A stretch of 7,981 bases of DNA from a bacterium (GTDB lineage Bacteria > Desulfobacterota > DSWW01). The stretch is from positions 1 to 7,981 of the forward strand of contig JAUWSZ010000078.1 in assembly GCA_030609865.1 (NCBI GenBank), in the 5' to 3' direction. The notes under the pieces are model-generated. The model was not told the origin of the DNA, did not search any database, and saw nothing but the letters and a program-made list of their open reading frames with translations. Below are positions 1 through 6,511 of the stretch, piece after piece (position 1 is the stretch's first letter; the number at the start of each line of letters is the position of its first letter). A program made the position numbers and the translations under genes.

Positions 1-1469
1 CCCTGAAGTTGGGCGCGGTTCTCGTCCCCCTGAGCTACCGGATGACCGCAAAGGAACTGGAAAGGGTCATCCAAGACTGTAGTCCCTCGGCCCTGATCTT
101 TTCGGACTCTTTTCTCGAACTCTGCAAGGACCTCCCCCTGTGTTCAGCCGAAACTTCGACGGCAATCTTGATCGGGCCACCGACCCCGGGAATGACCCGC
201 TATGAAGAACTCCTCGAGCAAGCCGACCCGGAAACTCCTCAGACGAGGGTTTGCGAAGACGATCTCGCCTGCATCTCGTTCACGAGCGGCACGACGGGAT
301 TTCCCAAGGGAGTCATGTGGACCCATGGGACGCTTCTGGCCACCGTGCCGGACAACCCGTTTCCCGGCGACATATGCCGGCACAGCAGGCAGATGGTCCT
401 CGCACCGTCGTTCGTGGCCGGTGCGCTGATCCAACTCTTGAACGGGGTCTACAATGCGGCCACGCTGATCCTCCAGGACTTCGATCCTCCCGAGGTGATG
501 CGAACGATCGAACAGGAGAAGCCGACGCTGATGGCCAGCGCTGCGGTGATGCTTCGCTTGCTTGCCTCCATGCCGCAATCCGACCGTCGTAACACGAGCA
601 GCCTGAGGCGGATCTATTACGGAGGCGCCCCGATCGGATCGCACGAGGACTATCAGAAGATCAGGAAGGTCTTTGCCTGTGACCTTCAGGAAGGCTACGG
701 AGGTGCGGAGACCTGCATCCTCATCACCCGCCTGGACCCGGAGGACCACGAAGACGCGGAAACGGACGAAGGGGCGAAAAGGCTCCGGTCCGCGGGCCGG
801 GCCGCTCCGGGCACCCAGGTGAAGCTCGTCGGACCCGAAGGAGAGGAGGTGCCCCCGGAAGGCGGCGTAGGCGAGGTGGCTGTCAAGGCCCCGTGGGTGA
901 TGAAGGGCTACTGGAAGCGGCCGGAGGAGACCGCAAAGGTCTTCGACAGGGACGGATATTACCTCACAGGGGACATGGGGACCATGGACCAGGACGGATA
1001 TCTGTTTCTGGTCGAGCGAAAGGACGACATGATCAAGACCGGGGGGCTGAATGTCTATCCGAGTGAGGTGGAAGGGGTTCTTGTCTTGCATCCTGCAGTG
1101 GAAGAGGTGGCCGTAATCGGTATTTCTCACCCCAAATGGGAGACGGCCGTCGCAGCGGTCGTCAGGGCCAAACCCGGCAGGAGAGTCCCCGACGGAGAAC
1201 TTCGAGCCTTCAGCAAGGGCAAGATCGCTTCCTACAAAATCCCGAAGGCCTTCTTTACCACCGAGAGCCCCCTGCCCCGCTCCCCCCTGGGAAAGGTGCA
1301 GAGAAAGATGTTGAGAGAATCCTTCGCAACGGACGGGATCGTTCTCCGGGACGCGGAGGCCAAGGAAACGCCGGGCAGGCCCGTGTTCCGAGACGACCCC
1401 CTTCGCCACTGTCGCAGATGCGAGTTTCAAGAGATTTGCGAAAAATTCTGCACCAAGTATTTTGAGTAG
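1..1469 (+). CDS. AMP-forming acyl-CoA synthetase/ligase, 5' truncated by window edge, with Cys-rich C-terminal tail
   Basis: The protein activates a carboxylic acid with ATP to an acyl-adenylate and passes it to coenzyme A (ANL superfamily). The reading frame is open to the left edge, and the first visible residues (LKLGAVLVPLSYR) match the family's interior, so roughly 60-100 N-terminal residues are missing; the TTG at 9 is not a real start. Counting from that codon, the ATP-binding loop TSGTTGFPKG is at 92-101, GYGGAET at 229-235, the adenylate-binding TGD at 320-322, the hinge region ERKDDMIKTGG at 336-346 and the catalytic lysine of PLGK at 429. The fold should end near residue 445. A tail of about 40 residues follows, closing with cysteines at 468, 471, 477 and 481 (C-X2-C-X5-C-X3-C), which looks metal-binding and is atypical for the family. 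The substrate cannot be read from the sequence. It lies upstream of the acyl-CoA dehydrogenase genes but behind its own intergenic region with a promoter, so it may be a separate transcript. Confidence 0.93.
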   Translation, partial: LKLGAVLVPLSYRMTAKELERVIQDCSPSALIFSDSFLELCKDLPLCSAETSTAILIGPPTPGMTRYEELLEQADPETPQTRVCEDDLACISFTSGTTGFPKGVMWTHGTLLATVPDNPFPGDICRHSRQMVLAPSFVAGALIQLLNGVYNAATLILQDFDPPEVMRTIEQEKPTLMASAAVMLRLLASMPQSDRRNTSSLRRIYYGGAPIGSHEDYQKIRKVFACDLQEGYGGAETCILITRLDPEDHEDAETDEGAKRLRSAGRAAPGTQVKLVGPEGEEVPPEGGVGEVAVKAPWVMKGYWKRPEETAKVFDRDGYYLTGDMGTMDQDGYLFLVERKDDMIKTGGLNVYPSEVEGVLVLHPAVEEVAVIGISHPKWETAVAAVVRAKPGRRVPDGELRAFSKGKIASYKIPKAFFTTESPLPRSPLGKVQRKMLRESFATDGIVLRDAEAKETPGRPVFRDDPLRHCRRCEFQEICEKFCTKYFE

Positions 1470-1534
1470 CCGTATGTTTGCGCAACATTCAGGAACCACC
1501 TTCCATCGCACCCACGCCACATCTCCCGAAGGAG

Positions 1535-1581
1535 CCAACGGGCCGTTTCCTCGGCGAGGTTGGGTTTCATTCTGTCTTTTT
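1535..1581 (+). terminator. weak terminator-like hairpin after the ligase gene
   Basis: CCAAC at 1535-1539 can pair with GTTGG at 1559-1563. Inside it, GCCG at 1542-1545 can pair with CGGC at 1552-1555 around a six-base loop, leaving a small internal bulge. A T-rich stretch follows, but its T5 run (1577-1581) is about 13 bases past the stem, so this is not a classic Rho-independent terminator. Its position between a gene end and a new promoter is the main support. The rest of 1470-1610 shows no convincing gene. Confidence 0.25.
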
Positions 1582-1616
1582 CCATCTGCAAAATCCTTCT
1601 CGGCCGAAATATTAGG

Positions 1617-1644
1617 TTGACAAGGATTCCGTTTATGGAATAAT
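1617..1644 (+). promoter_or_regulatory. sigma70-type promoter upstream of the first acyl-CoA dehydrogenase gene
   Basis: A perfect -35 hexamer TTGACA lies at 1617-1622. After a 16-base spacer comes AATAAT at 1639-1644, which matches the -10 consensus at five of six positions. It sits in an AT-rich island that contrasts sharply with the GC-rich coding DNA on both sides. Transcription would start at about 1651, giving a leader of roughly 100 bases before the ATG at 1752. A second, weaker pair (TTGACT at 1661-1666 with TATTAA at 1683-1688) could also act. The call rests on sequence match alone. Confidence 0.5.
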
Positions 1645-1661
1645 ATCATATCTAATATGAT
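1645..1661. promoter_or_regulatory. candidate operator, perfect 7+3+7 inverted repeat
   Basis: ATCATAT at 1645-1651 and ATATGAT at 1655-1661 are exact reverse complements around CTA. The repeat starts directly after the proposed -10 element and covers the expected transcription start, where a bound repressor would block transcription. The size and symmetry suit a dimeric regulator of the TetR, GntR or MarR type, but no regulator gene is in the window, so the protein is unknown. Short dyads occur by chance in AT-rich DNA, which limits confidence. Confidence 0.4.
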
Positions 1662-1672
1662 TGACTGATTAG

Positions 1673-1687
1673 TAATATTATATATTA
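1673..1687. repeat. second AT-only dyad, 6+3+6
   Basis: TAATAT at 1673-1678 and ATATTA at 1682-1687 are inverted around TAT. The centre is 27 bases from that of the 1645-1661 dyad. It could be a second half of a regulatory region, but it consists only of A and T, so chance is a serious alternative. Confidence 0.2.
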
Positions 1688-1751
1688 AATTCGTCCGGCC
1701 GATGCAATCAGGGCAGGTCACGATTCCAAAAAGGCCAAAGGAAGGGTCCCC

Positions 1752-2930
1752 ATGGATTTCCGATTCTCCGAAGAGCAGGAGATGTTTCGCAAGACCATTC
1801 GAAGGTACATCAAGAAGGAATGCTCGGCCCGGAAAGAGCAGGAACTGGACGATCGGGAAGAGTTTCCAGAGGATCTCTTCCAGAAAATGGCTTCTCTCGG
1901 CTTCATGGGCGTCCTCCTGCCGGAAGAATACGGGGGGCAGGGAGGAAAGACCCTGGATGCGATCCTCTTGAACGAGGAACTCAGCTATGGAAGCCTTTCC
2001 TCTGCCGGGGCCTATGCCTACTCGAACCTCTACGGGGTGATCAAGATCCTTAACAACGGGACTGAGGAACAGAAACAGGAATTCCTCCCCAAGCTCGCCA
2101 CCGGTGAGGCCAAGGTTTCCCTGGCCTGCACCGAGCCGGACGCAGGCACCGGGATTGGTGCCATTCGAACGAGCGCCGTCGAGAACGGGGACGGCTTCGC
2201 AATCAACGGAACGAAGATCTTCATCAACAACGCCAACGTGGCGGACTACCTGGTGACGGCCTGCGTGACGGACAAGAAGGGGGAAGAGTACAAGAACATG
2301 TCCCTGTTCATCGTCCCCACGAACCAAGACGGGTGCCGGGCAACGCCGATCCGGAAGATGGGAAACCGAGCGGTTCCCTCTTGCGAGGTCGTGTTCGAGG
2401 ATGTGGCCGTCCCCCAGAGCAGCCTGCTCGGCGGGATGACCCAGATCAACCTGGGGTGGAGGGCCATGCGGAAGACCCTGGACATGGAACGGGCCATATT
2501 CTCCGCCGGGTGTGTGGGGCTCGCCCAGGCCGCCTACCAGGAGGCGCTCCAGTATGCAAAGACCCGAAGGCAGGGAGGGGTTCCGGTCGGAGACTACCAG
2601 GCCGTGATGCACAAACTTGCCGACATGACCATCAAGGTCCACACGGCAAGGCTGCTCGTGTACCACACGGGGTGGATGATCGACAACGGGTGGCCCGCCA
2701 CGGCAAACGGCGCCATGGCAAAGACCTATTCCGCGGACATCTGCAAGGAGGTTTGCCTCGACGGAATGCAGATTATGGGAGGGGCGGGCTACATCCAGGA
2801 ATCGAGCATGCAGCGGTACTTGCGTGAGGCCGTGCTGAACACGATCGTGGGCGGGACCAACGAAATCCAGCGAAACACGATCGGCATGGCCCTGGAGCTA
2901 GGCCTGCCTCGCCAAACACGGGAACGATAG
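1752..2930 (+). CDS. acyl-CoA dehydrogenase, IVD/LCAD-type active-site geometry
   Basis: This FAD flavoprotein would oxidise an acyl-CoA at the alpha-beta bond and pass electrons to an electron-transfer flavoprotein. At 392 residues it is full length. The N-terminal helical domain has the family signature PEEYGGQGG (57-65); the middle beta domain has LACTEPDAGTG (124-134), contacting the flavin; and the C-terminal helical domain has GGAGYIQESSMQRYLRE (343-359) and GGTNEIQR (367-374). The usual catalytic Glu of the short/medium-chain YEGT motif is glycine here (G367). A Glu is present in LDMER (E246), where isovaleryl-CoA and long-chain dehydrogenases carry their base, so the enzyme is probably active with that geometry. 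The ATG is preceded at six bases by a purine-rich ribosome site (about 1737-1745). It is the first gene after the 1617-1644 promoter and is followed by a 134-base repeat-bearing gap. The acyl substrate is not determinable. Confidence 0.93.
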   Translation: MDFRFSEEQEMFRKTIRRYIKKECSARKEQELDDREEFPEDLFQKMASLGFMGVLLPEEYGGQGGKTLDAILLNEELSYGSLSSAGAYAYSNLYGVIKILNNGTEEQKQEFLPKLATGEAKVSLACTEPDAGTGIGAIRTSAVENGDGFAINGTKIFINNANVADYLVTACVTDKKGEEYKNMSLFIVPTNQDGCRATPIRKMGNRAVPSCEVVFEDVAVPQSSLLGGMTQINLGWRAMRKTLDMERAIFSAGCVGLAQAAYQEALQYAKTRRQGGVPVGDYQAVMHKLADMTIKVHTARLLVYHTGWMIDNGWPATANGAMAKTYSADICKEVCLDGMQIMGGAGYIQESSMQRYLREAVLNTIVGGTNEIQRNTIGMALELGLPRQTRER

Positions 2931-2936
2931 CAAAGC

Positions 2937-2999
2937 AGGGGACAGGGACCAGGGGTCACATATCAGGGGTCAGGGTTCGGGGATCAGGGTTCAGGCCCC
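2937..2999 (+). repeat. degenerate tandem array of nine G-rich heptamers
   Basis: Reading in sevens from 2937 gives AGGGGAC, AGGGACC, AGGGGTC, ACATATC, AGGGGTC, AGGGTTC, GGGGATC, AGGGTTC and AGGCCCC. All nine units end in C, six begin AGGG, and one begins GGGG. Some pairs of neighbours repeat exactly at a 14-base period (AGGGGTCA at 2951 and 2965; TCAGGGTTC at 2970 and 2984). It fills about half of the 134-base gap between the first dehydrogenase and the radical SAM gene and encodes nothing evident. The array may be a slippage-prone simple repeat or a dispersed intergenic repeat family; only a genome search can tell. Confidence 0.7.
2966..2989 (+). other. potential G-quadruplex motif in the intergenic leader
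   Basis: Inside the heptamer array, four G runs of 4, 3, 4 and 3 bases are separated by loops of 3, 3 and 4 bases. This fits the standard pattern of four runs of at least three G with loops of one to seven. It is on the coding strand, so both the DNA and the mRNA between the dehydrogenase and the radical SAM gene could fold. A C-rich stretch at 2996-3006 could pair with the G runs instead. Folding and function are inferred. Confidence 0.4.
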
Positions 3000-3050
3000 T
3001 CCCCTCCTGAAAGCGGGTCGGTTCCAGGATTGCAGACCGAACAGGGAAAC

Positions 3051-3055
3051 AGGAG
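3051..3055 (+). promoter_or_regulatory. ribosome binding site that favours the ATG at 3065
   Basis: AGGAG at 3051-3055 directly abuts the ATG at 3056, leaving no spacer. It lies nine bases before the in-frame ATG at 3065, a normal distance. The second ATG is therefore the better start, which shortens the protein by three residues. Confidence 0.6.
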
Positions 3056-3064
3056 ATGGAAGGC

Positions 3065-4348
3065 ATGTATGAAATTGAGGAACTGCAGAAGAAATTCCCT
3101 CGGTACCCAAAGGGCAAGCTCATCCGCGCCGCCGTGCTTCGCGACGGGGTCAAGATCACGCCCAACCTGATCGACATCGCCTCCTGGGCCCTGCCCCAGA
3201 GCAACTGGGTGCTCGAGTACTCCCATTACAAGCACGCCCAGGAAAAGATCGAGGATTACATCAAAGACCAGCAACTCGACGAGGAGAGCGCGGATCTGGC
3301 CCGCCACGGCTGGGTGGAAACGCCCTCCGGATTCCGATTCAAGGATTTCACGTATATCCAGAACGGGTTCAACGACGAGAGTCCCTGGGAGGTCAAGACC
3401 GAATGGCTCGGCTCGACCATGTCGGTGGCCGACATGGGAGGGGAGCGGTACTTCCTGTACTACGGCGACGAACGGGTGGAGGAAATCATCTTCGAAGATC
3501 GCCCGCAGTGGCTGACCGGGAAGACCTCAGACGGGAAGACCTTTTCGAGCGTCATGCAGCTCATCTCTGCACAGGTCTTCAACGCCTGCGTGCTGCGGCA
3601 CTGCGAGTATTTCAACAACGACATGAGCTGCCGGTTCTGCTCGATGACCGGGGGGAGCAAGGCGCTCAAGGAGGTCGGGGTTCAGCATCGGATGGCCCTC
3701 AAGACGGAGCATGCGGTGGAGGCCTTCGAGGCGGCCCACAAAGAGACGGGCGTGAACATCATCCTATTGAGCGGAGGAACGCTCTTCGACCAGGACAAGG
3801 AGGTAGAGGCCTACTACAGGCTGGGAAAAGCCCTTGCTGAGAAGCGGGAGGAGCTCCGGGCGGAGACGTACATCCTGGCAGGAACGAGTGCTTTCCCGAA
3901 AGACAAGGCAAAGAAGCTCAATGACCTGGGCCTGGACTTGCTGATGTACGATCTGGAGGTGTGGGATCCGGAGGTCTTCAAGTTCGTCTGCCCCGGAAAG
4001 GCGGAGCACATCGGCAGGGACGAGTGGTTGAAGAGGCTCCTGGACGCTAGGGACGTCTTCGGAAAGGGCCGGGTGGGAACCAATTTCGTGTTGGGCACCG
4101 AGCTTGCGCAACCCGGGGGTTTCACGGACCTGGACAAGGCCCTGGACTCGTGGGAGGAGTGTTTCGAGTGGTGCCTTTCGAACGACCTCGTTCCCATGAT
4201 CACGATCTGGCAGCCTTCCGCGGGCTCCAAGTTCGAAGGCGCGAGAAACACCGCATCGATCGAGTACCTCCTCGAGGTGGGCGCCAAGCGAAGGGCCGCC
4301 ATGAAGAAGTACGACATGTACAGCCACTGCATCGATATGTGGAAATAA
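3065..4348 (+). CDS. radical SAM protein with expanded cysteine motif
   Basis: This 427-residue protein is probably a radical S-adenosylmethionine enzyme, using a 4Fe-4S cluster to make a 5'-deoxyadenosyl radical under anaerobic conditions. The cysteines are C175, C180, C189 and C192. The last pair, CRFC, with an aromatic residue before the final Cys, matches the end of the canonical CX3CX2C motif, but the preceding gap is eight residues (C180-X8-C189-X2-C192), with C175 upstream as a possible alternative ligand. LLSGGT (234-239) stands where radical SAM proteins carry GGE. A later stretch (YDLEVWDPEVFKFVCPGK, ending about 311) resembles the region of BioB/ThiH-like radical SAM proteins that recognises SAM. 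I do not recognise the N-terminal 170 residues. Other cysteines (C309, C366, C370, C422) might bind a second cluster. It sits between two acyl-CoA dehydrogenase genes, 17 bases before the second, so it probably acts on the same compound or matures a pathway protein. The reaction is unknown. Confidence 0.8.
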   Translation: MYEIEELQKKFPRYPKGKLIRAAVLRDGVKITPNLIDIASWALPQSNWVLEYSHYKHAQEKIEDYIKDQQLDEESADLARHGWVETPSGFRFKDFTYIQNGFNDESPWEVKTEWLGSTMSVADMGGERYFLYYGDERVEEIIFEDRPQWLTGKTSDGKTFSSVMQLISAQVFNACVLRHCEYFNNDMSCRFCSMTGGSKALKEVGVQHRMALKTEHAVEAFEAAHKETGVNIILLSGGTLFDQDKEVEAYYRLGKALAEKREELRAETYILAGTSAFPKDKAKKLNDLGLDLLMYDLEVWDPEVFKFVCPGKAEHIGRDEWLKRLLDARDVFGKGRVGTNFVLGTELAQPGGFTDLDKALDSWEECFEWCLSNDLVPMITIWQPSAGSKFEGARNTASIEYLLEVGAKRRAAMKKYDMYSHCIDMWK

Positions 4349-4350
4349 CA

Positions 4351-4357
4351 AAAGGAG
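4351..4357 (+). promoter_or_regulatory. ribosome binding site fixing the start of the second dehydrogenase
   Basis: AAAGGAG lies eight bases upstream of the ATG at 4366. The frame stays open back to 4150 inside the radical SAM gene, but that extension has no family similarity that I can see. This site and the position of the normal N-terminus settle the start at 4366. Confidence 0.8.
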
Positions 4358-4365
4358 CAAACACT

Positions 4366-5529
4366 ATGCTGGATACGCCCGATGGTCTGACTGCCGAAGA
4401 AGAGGCATTCCGGGATGAGGTGAAGACCTTTGCCAAACAGGAAATCATGCCCCTGGCCAGGCAGATCGACAAGGAGGACCTCATCCCGATGGAACTCCGG
4501 GAGAAGATGGCCAAGAAGGGCTGGTACGGCCTGCTCTGGCCGAAGGAGTACGGGGGATACGGCGGGAAGATCATCCATTTCTGCCTCGCCTCGGAACAGA
4601 TCGCATACGCCAGCGGGGGAGTGGGGGCCTCGTTCAACGCCACGGTCCTGTGCGGCGTACCGATCCTGTACTACGGCACCGAAGAACAGAAGCGAAAATT
4701 CGGCACGTCCTTGATCCGGGGCGATTACGTGGCCGGCTCGATCGGCATCACCGAGCCGGATGCGGGGTCCGACGTTTCCGCTCTTGCGACGAGTGCGGTC
4801 CGGGACGGAGACCAGTGGGTGGTGAACGGGAAGAAGCGCCACATCGACAATGTCGGCCCTTCCAACCTTCTCTCCTTCTGGGCGGTCACCGACCCGGACG
4901 CAGAGCCCAAGCACCGCGGCTTCAGCACCTTTGTCGTGGAAAGAGGCACCCCTGGTTTCGATACCCTGGTCACGCGCTACATCGGGCTCAAGGGCCTGGA
5001 CTGCGGGGAGATGCACTTCGACAACGTGAGGCTGCCGGCGGAAAACCTGATCGGGGAAGAGGGGAAAGGGTTCTACCACATCATGCGGCTCTTCGAGTTC
5101 GCACGCACGGGAGCAGGCGGATGGGGCGTGGGCACGGCACAGGCCTGCGTAGACGAAGCGATCGACTACGCCATGAACCGGGTGCAGTTCGGCAAACCGA
5201 TCATCAACCTGCAGGCCATTCAGATGATGATCGCCGACATGGTCATGGATCTCGAGTTGATGCGGATGCTCTCCTACCGTGCGGCCCGGATCGGAGATGC
5301 CGGCATGAAGGCAGACAGGGCGGTCACGGCAACGAAGCTCTTCTGCAACGAGGCCCTCTTCCGCGTTGCGAGTACGGCTCTGCAGATCCACGGGGCCAAC
5401 GGATACAGCGAAGACTACCCGATCGAACGGCACTTCCGCGACGCCCGGGTCCTGCCGATCGGCGAGGGGACCACCCAACTGATGAAGCTCCTGCTCACCC
5501 GGATCGAGTTGAAATCGCGGTACGCCTAG
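4366..5529 (+). CDS. acyl-CoA dehydrogenase, SCAD/MCAD-type active-site geometry
   Basis: This is a second full-length FAD acyl-CoA dehydrogenase of 387 residues. It shows PKEYGGYGG (59-67), the flavin-contacting GITEPDAGSD (127-136), W151-VVNGKK in the beta domain, RVQFGKPI (272-279) and HGANGYSEDYPIERHFRDAR (342-361). The C-terminal GEGT carries E367 at the place of the catalytic Glu of short- and medium-chain enzymes. The alternative site used by isovaleryl-CoA dehydrogenase is alanine here (A246). It is therefore not a duplicate of the 1752-2930 enzyme: the two are divergent and place the base in opposite positions, which suggests different acyl substrates or successive steps. It follows the radical SAM gene by 17 bases and precedes the LsrF homologue by 63. 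The substrate is unknown. Neither an electron-transfer flavoprotein nor its oxidoreductase is in the window. Confidence 0.94.
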   Translation: MLDTPDGLTAEEEAFRDEVKTFAKQEIMPLARQIDKEDLIPMELREKMAKKGWYGLLWPKEYGGYGGKIIHFCLASEQIAYASGGVGASFNATVLCGVPILYYGTEEQKRKFGTSLIRGDYVAGSIGITEPDAGSDVSALATSAVRDGDQWVVNGKKRHIDNVGPSNLLSFWAVTDPDAEPKHRGFSTFVVERGTPGFDTLVTRYIGLKGLDCGEMHFDNVRLPAENLIGEEGKGFYHIMRLFEFARTGAGGWGVGTAQACVDEAIDYAMNRVQFGKPIINLQAIQMMIADMVMDLELMRMLSYRAARIGDAGMKADRAVTATKLFCNEALFRVASTALQIHGANGYSEDYPIERHFRDARVLPIGEGTTQLMKLLLTRIELKSRYA

Positions 5530-5592
5530 ACTATGCTCTGCCTGTCACAAGACCACCTTCCGACTCGCGAATAGAGGTAAGGAGAGAGAATC

Positions 5593-6507
5593 ATGCCAGA
5601 AGAGGACAAGGGAAAAGAGGCAAAAGAGTTTTTCACCGACGTTCCCCAGGCAACACCGGGTTTCTTCCTGAAGGGATCGGGCGCCCTGGATTGGGGAATG
5701 CAGAACCGGCTGGCACGCATCTTCAACCCGAAATCCGGGCGAGCCCTGATGCTGGCCGTGGACCACGGGTACTTCCAGGGACCGACCACGGGGCTGGAGC
5801 GCATCGACCTCTCCATCGTCCCCCTCCTTCCGTATGCGGACGCCCTGATGCTCACCCGGGGCATCCTGCGCACGGTCATCCCCTCCTCGTTCACCAAGGC
5901 CGTCGTCTTGAGGGCCAGTGGCGGCCCGAGCATCCTGAAGGAACTCTCGAACGAGAAGCTGGCCGTGGACATGGAAGATGCGACCCGCTTGAACGTCTGC
6001 GCACTGGCCGTGCAGGTCTTCATCGGCGGGGAGTATGAAACCCAGTCGATCGAGAACATGACCCAGCTCGTGGACCTCGGAAACCAGTACGGCATTCCTG
6101 TGCTCGCCGTTACGGCCGTCGGCAAGGATATGGCCCGGGATGCGCGCTACTTCCGCCTTGCCTGCAGGATGTGCGCCGAGCTGGGCGCCCACTTCGTGAA
6201 GTCCTACTACATAGACGACGGGTTCGAAACGGTCACGTCTTCCTGTCCTGTGCCGATCGTGATGGCGGGAGGCAAGAAGCTCCCCGAACTGGATGCACTG
6301 ACCATGGCGTACAACGCGGTCGATCAGGGCGCCTCCGGGGTGGACATGGGTCGGAATATCTTCCAGTCCGATGCCCCGATCGCCATGATCAAGGCGGTCG
6401 GAAAGGTCGTGCACGAGAAGATGAAGCCCAAAGAAGCCTACCAGCTCTTCAAGGAGCTGAAGCAGAAGGAGTTGGGCAAGAAGAAAAAGAAGAAGAAAGC
6501 GAAATAG
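5593..6507 (+). CDS. lsrF: LsrF-like thiolase (3-hydroxy-5-phosphonooxypentane-2,4-dione thiolase family)
   Basis: The protein is strikingly like enteric LsrF, a DeoC/LacD-fold class I aldolase relative that transfers an acetyl group from the phosphorylated autoinducer-2 diketone to CoA, releasing dihydroxyacetone phosphate. Near-identical blocks include GALDWGMQ (30-37), [16 protein letters not shown] (57-72), LTRGILR (87-93), VGKDM (176-180) and [15 protein letters not shown] (246-260). The Schiff-base lysine falls at K203 (FVKSYY), the number I recall for E. coli LsrF. AGGKKLP (225-231) and GVDMGRN form the phosphate-binding side. Of 304 residues, the last nine or so form an odd lysine-rich tail (seven lysines in a row, then AK). 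A strong ribosome site AAGGAGAG (5579-5586) precedes the ATG. The LsrE-like gene starts four bases after the stop. With acyl-CoA genes upstream, its true substrate may be a longer-chain analogue. Family membership is firm; the AI-2 role is not. Confidence 0.92.
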   Translation: MPEEDKGKEAKEFFTDVPQATPGFFLKGSGALDWGMQNRLARIFNPKSGRALMLAVDHGYFQGPTTGLERIDLSIVPLLPYADALMLTRGILRTVIPSSFTKAVVLRASGGPSILKELSNEKLAVDMEDATRLNVCALAVQVFIGGEYETQSIENMTQLVDLGNQYGIPVLAVTAVGKDMARDARYFRLACRMCAELGAHFVKSYYIDDGFETVTSSCPVPIVMAGGKKLPELDALTMAYNAVDQGASGVDMGRNIFQSDAPIAMIKAVGKVVHEKMKPKEAYQLFKELKQKELGKKKKKKKAK

Positions 6508-6511
6508 AGGC

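Noticed and set aside
9..11. TTG as the start of the acyl-CoA ligase
   Set aside because: The frame is open to the window edge and the residues before and after the TTG match the interior of the family, so the gene starts upstream of the window.
1535..1581. Strong Rho-independent terminator after the ligase gene
   Set aside because: The stem is broken by an internal loop and the T run is too far from its base, so it is kept only as a weak candidate.
144..2666. 840-codon open frame on the minus strand
   Set aside because: It runs antisense across the ligase gene, the promoter region and the first dehydrogenase. The genes on the + strand have clear family motifs, whereas this translation has none and reads through the AT-rich regulatory island. 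Long antisense frames are expected in GC-rich coding DNA.
2937..2999. Heptamer array as a CRISPR or iteron origin
   Set aside because: The units are only seven bases, contiguous and degenerate, with no spacers. No cas, replication initiator or partition gene is nearby.
4150..4365. N-terminal extension of the second acyl-CoA dehydrogenase into the radical SAM gene
   Set aside because: The family N-terminus begins near the ATG at 4366, which has a well-placed AAAGGAG. The extension overlaps the end of a real gene.
3814..5478. 554-codon open frame on the minus strand
   Set aside because: It is antisense to the radical SAM and second dehydrogenase genes, shows no recognisable domain and crosses their junction. 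It is a codon-bias shadow.
4650..6038. 462-codon + strand frame overlapping the second dehydrogenase and LsrF genes
   Set aside because: It lies out of frame with two confidently identified proteins, and its translation is rich in Arg, Gly, His and Pro, as expected from a shifted GC-rich frame.
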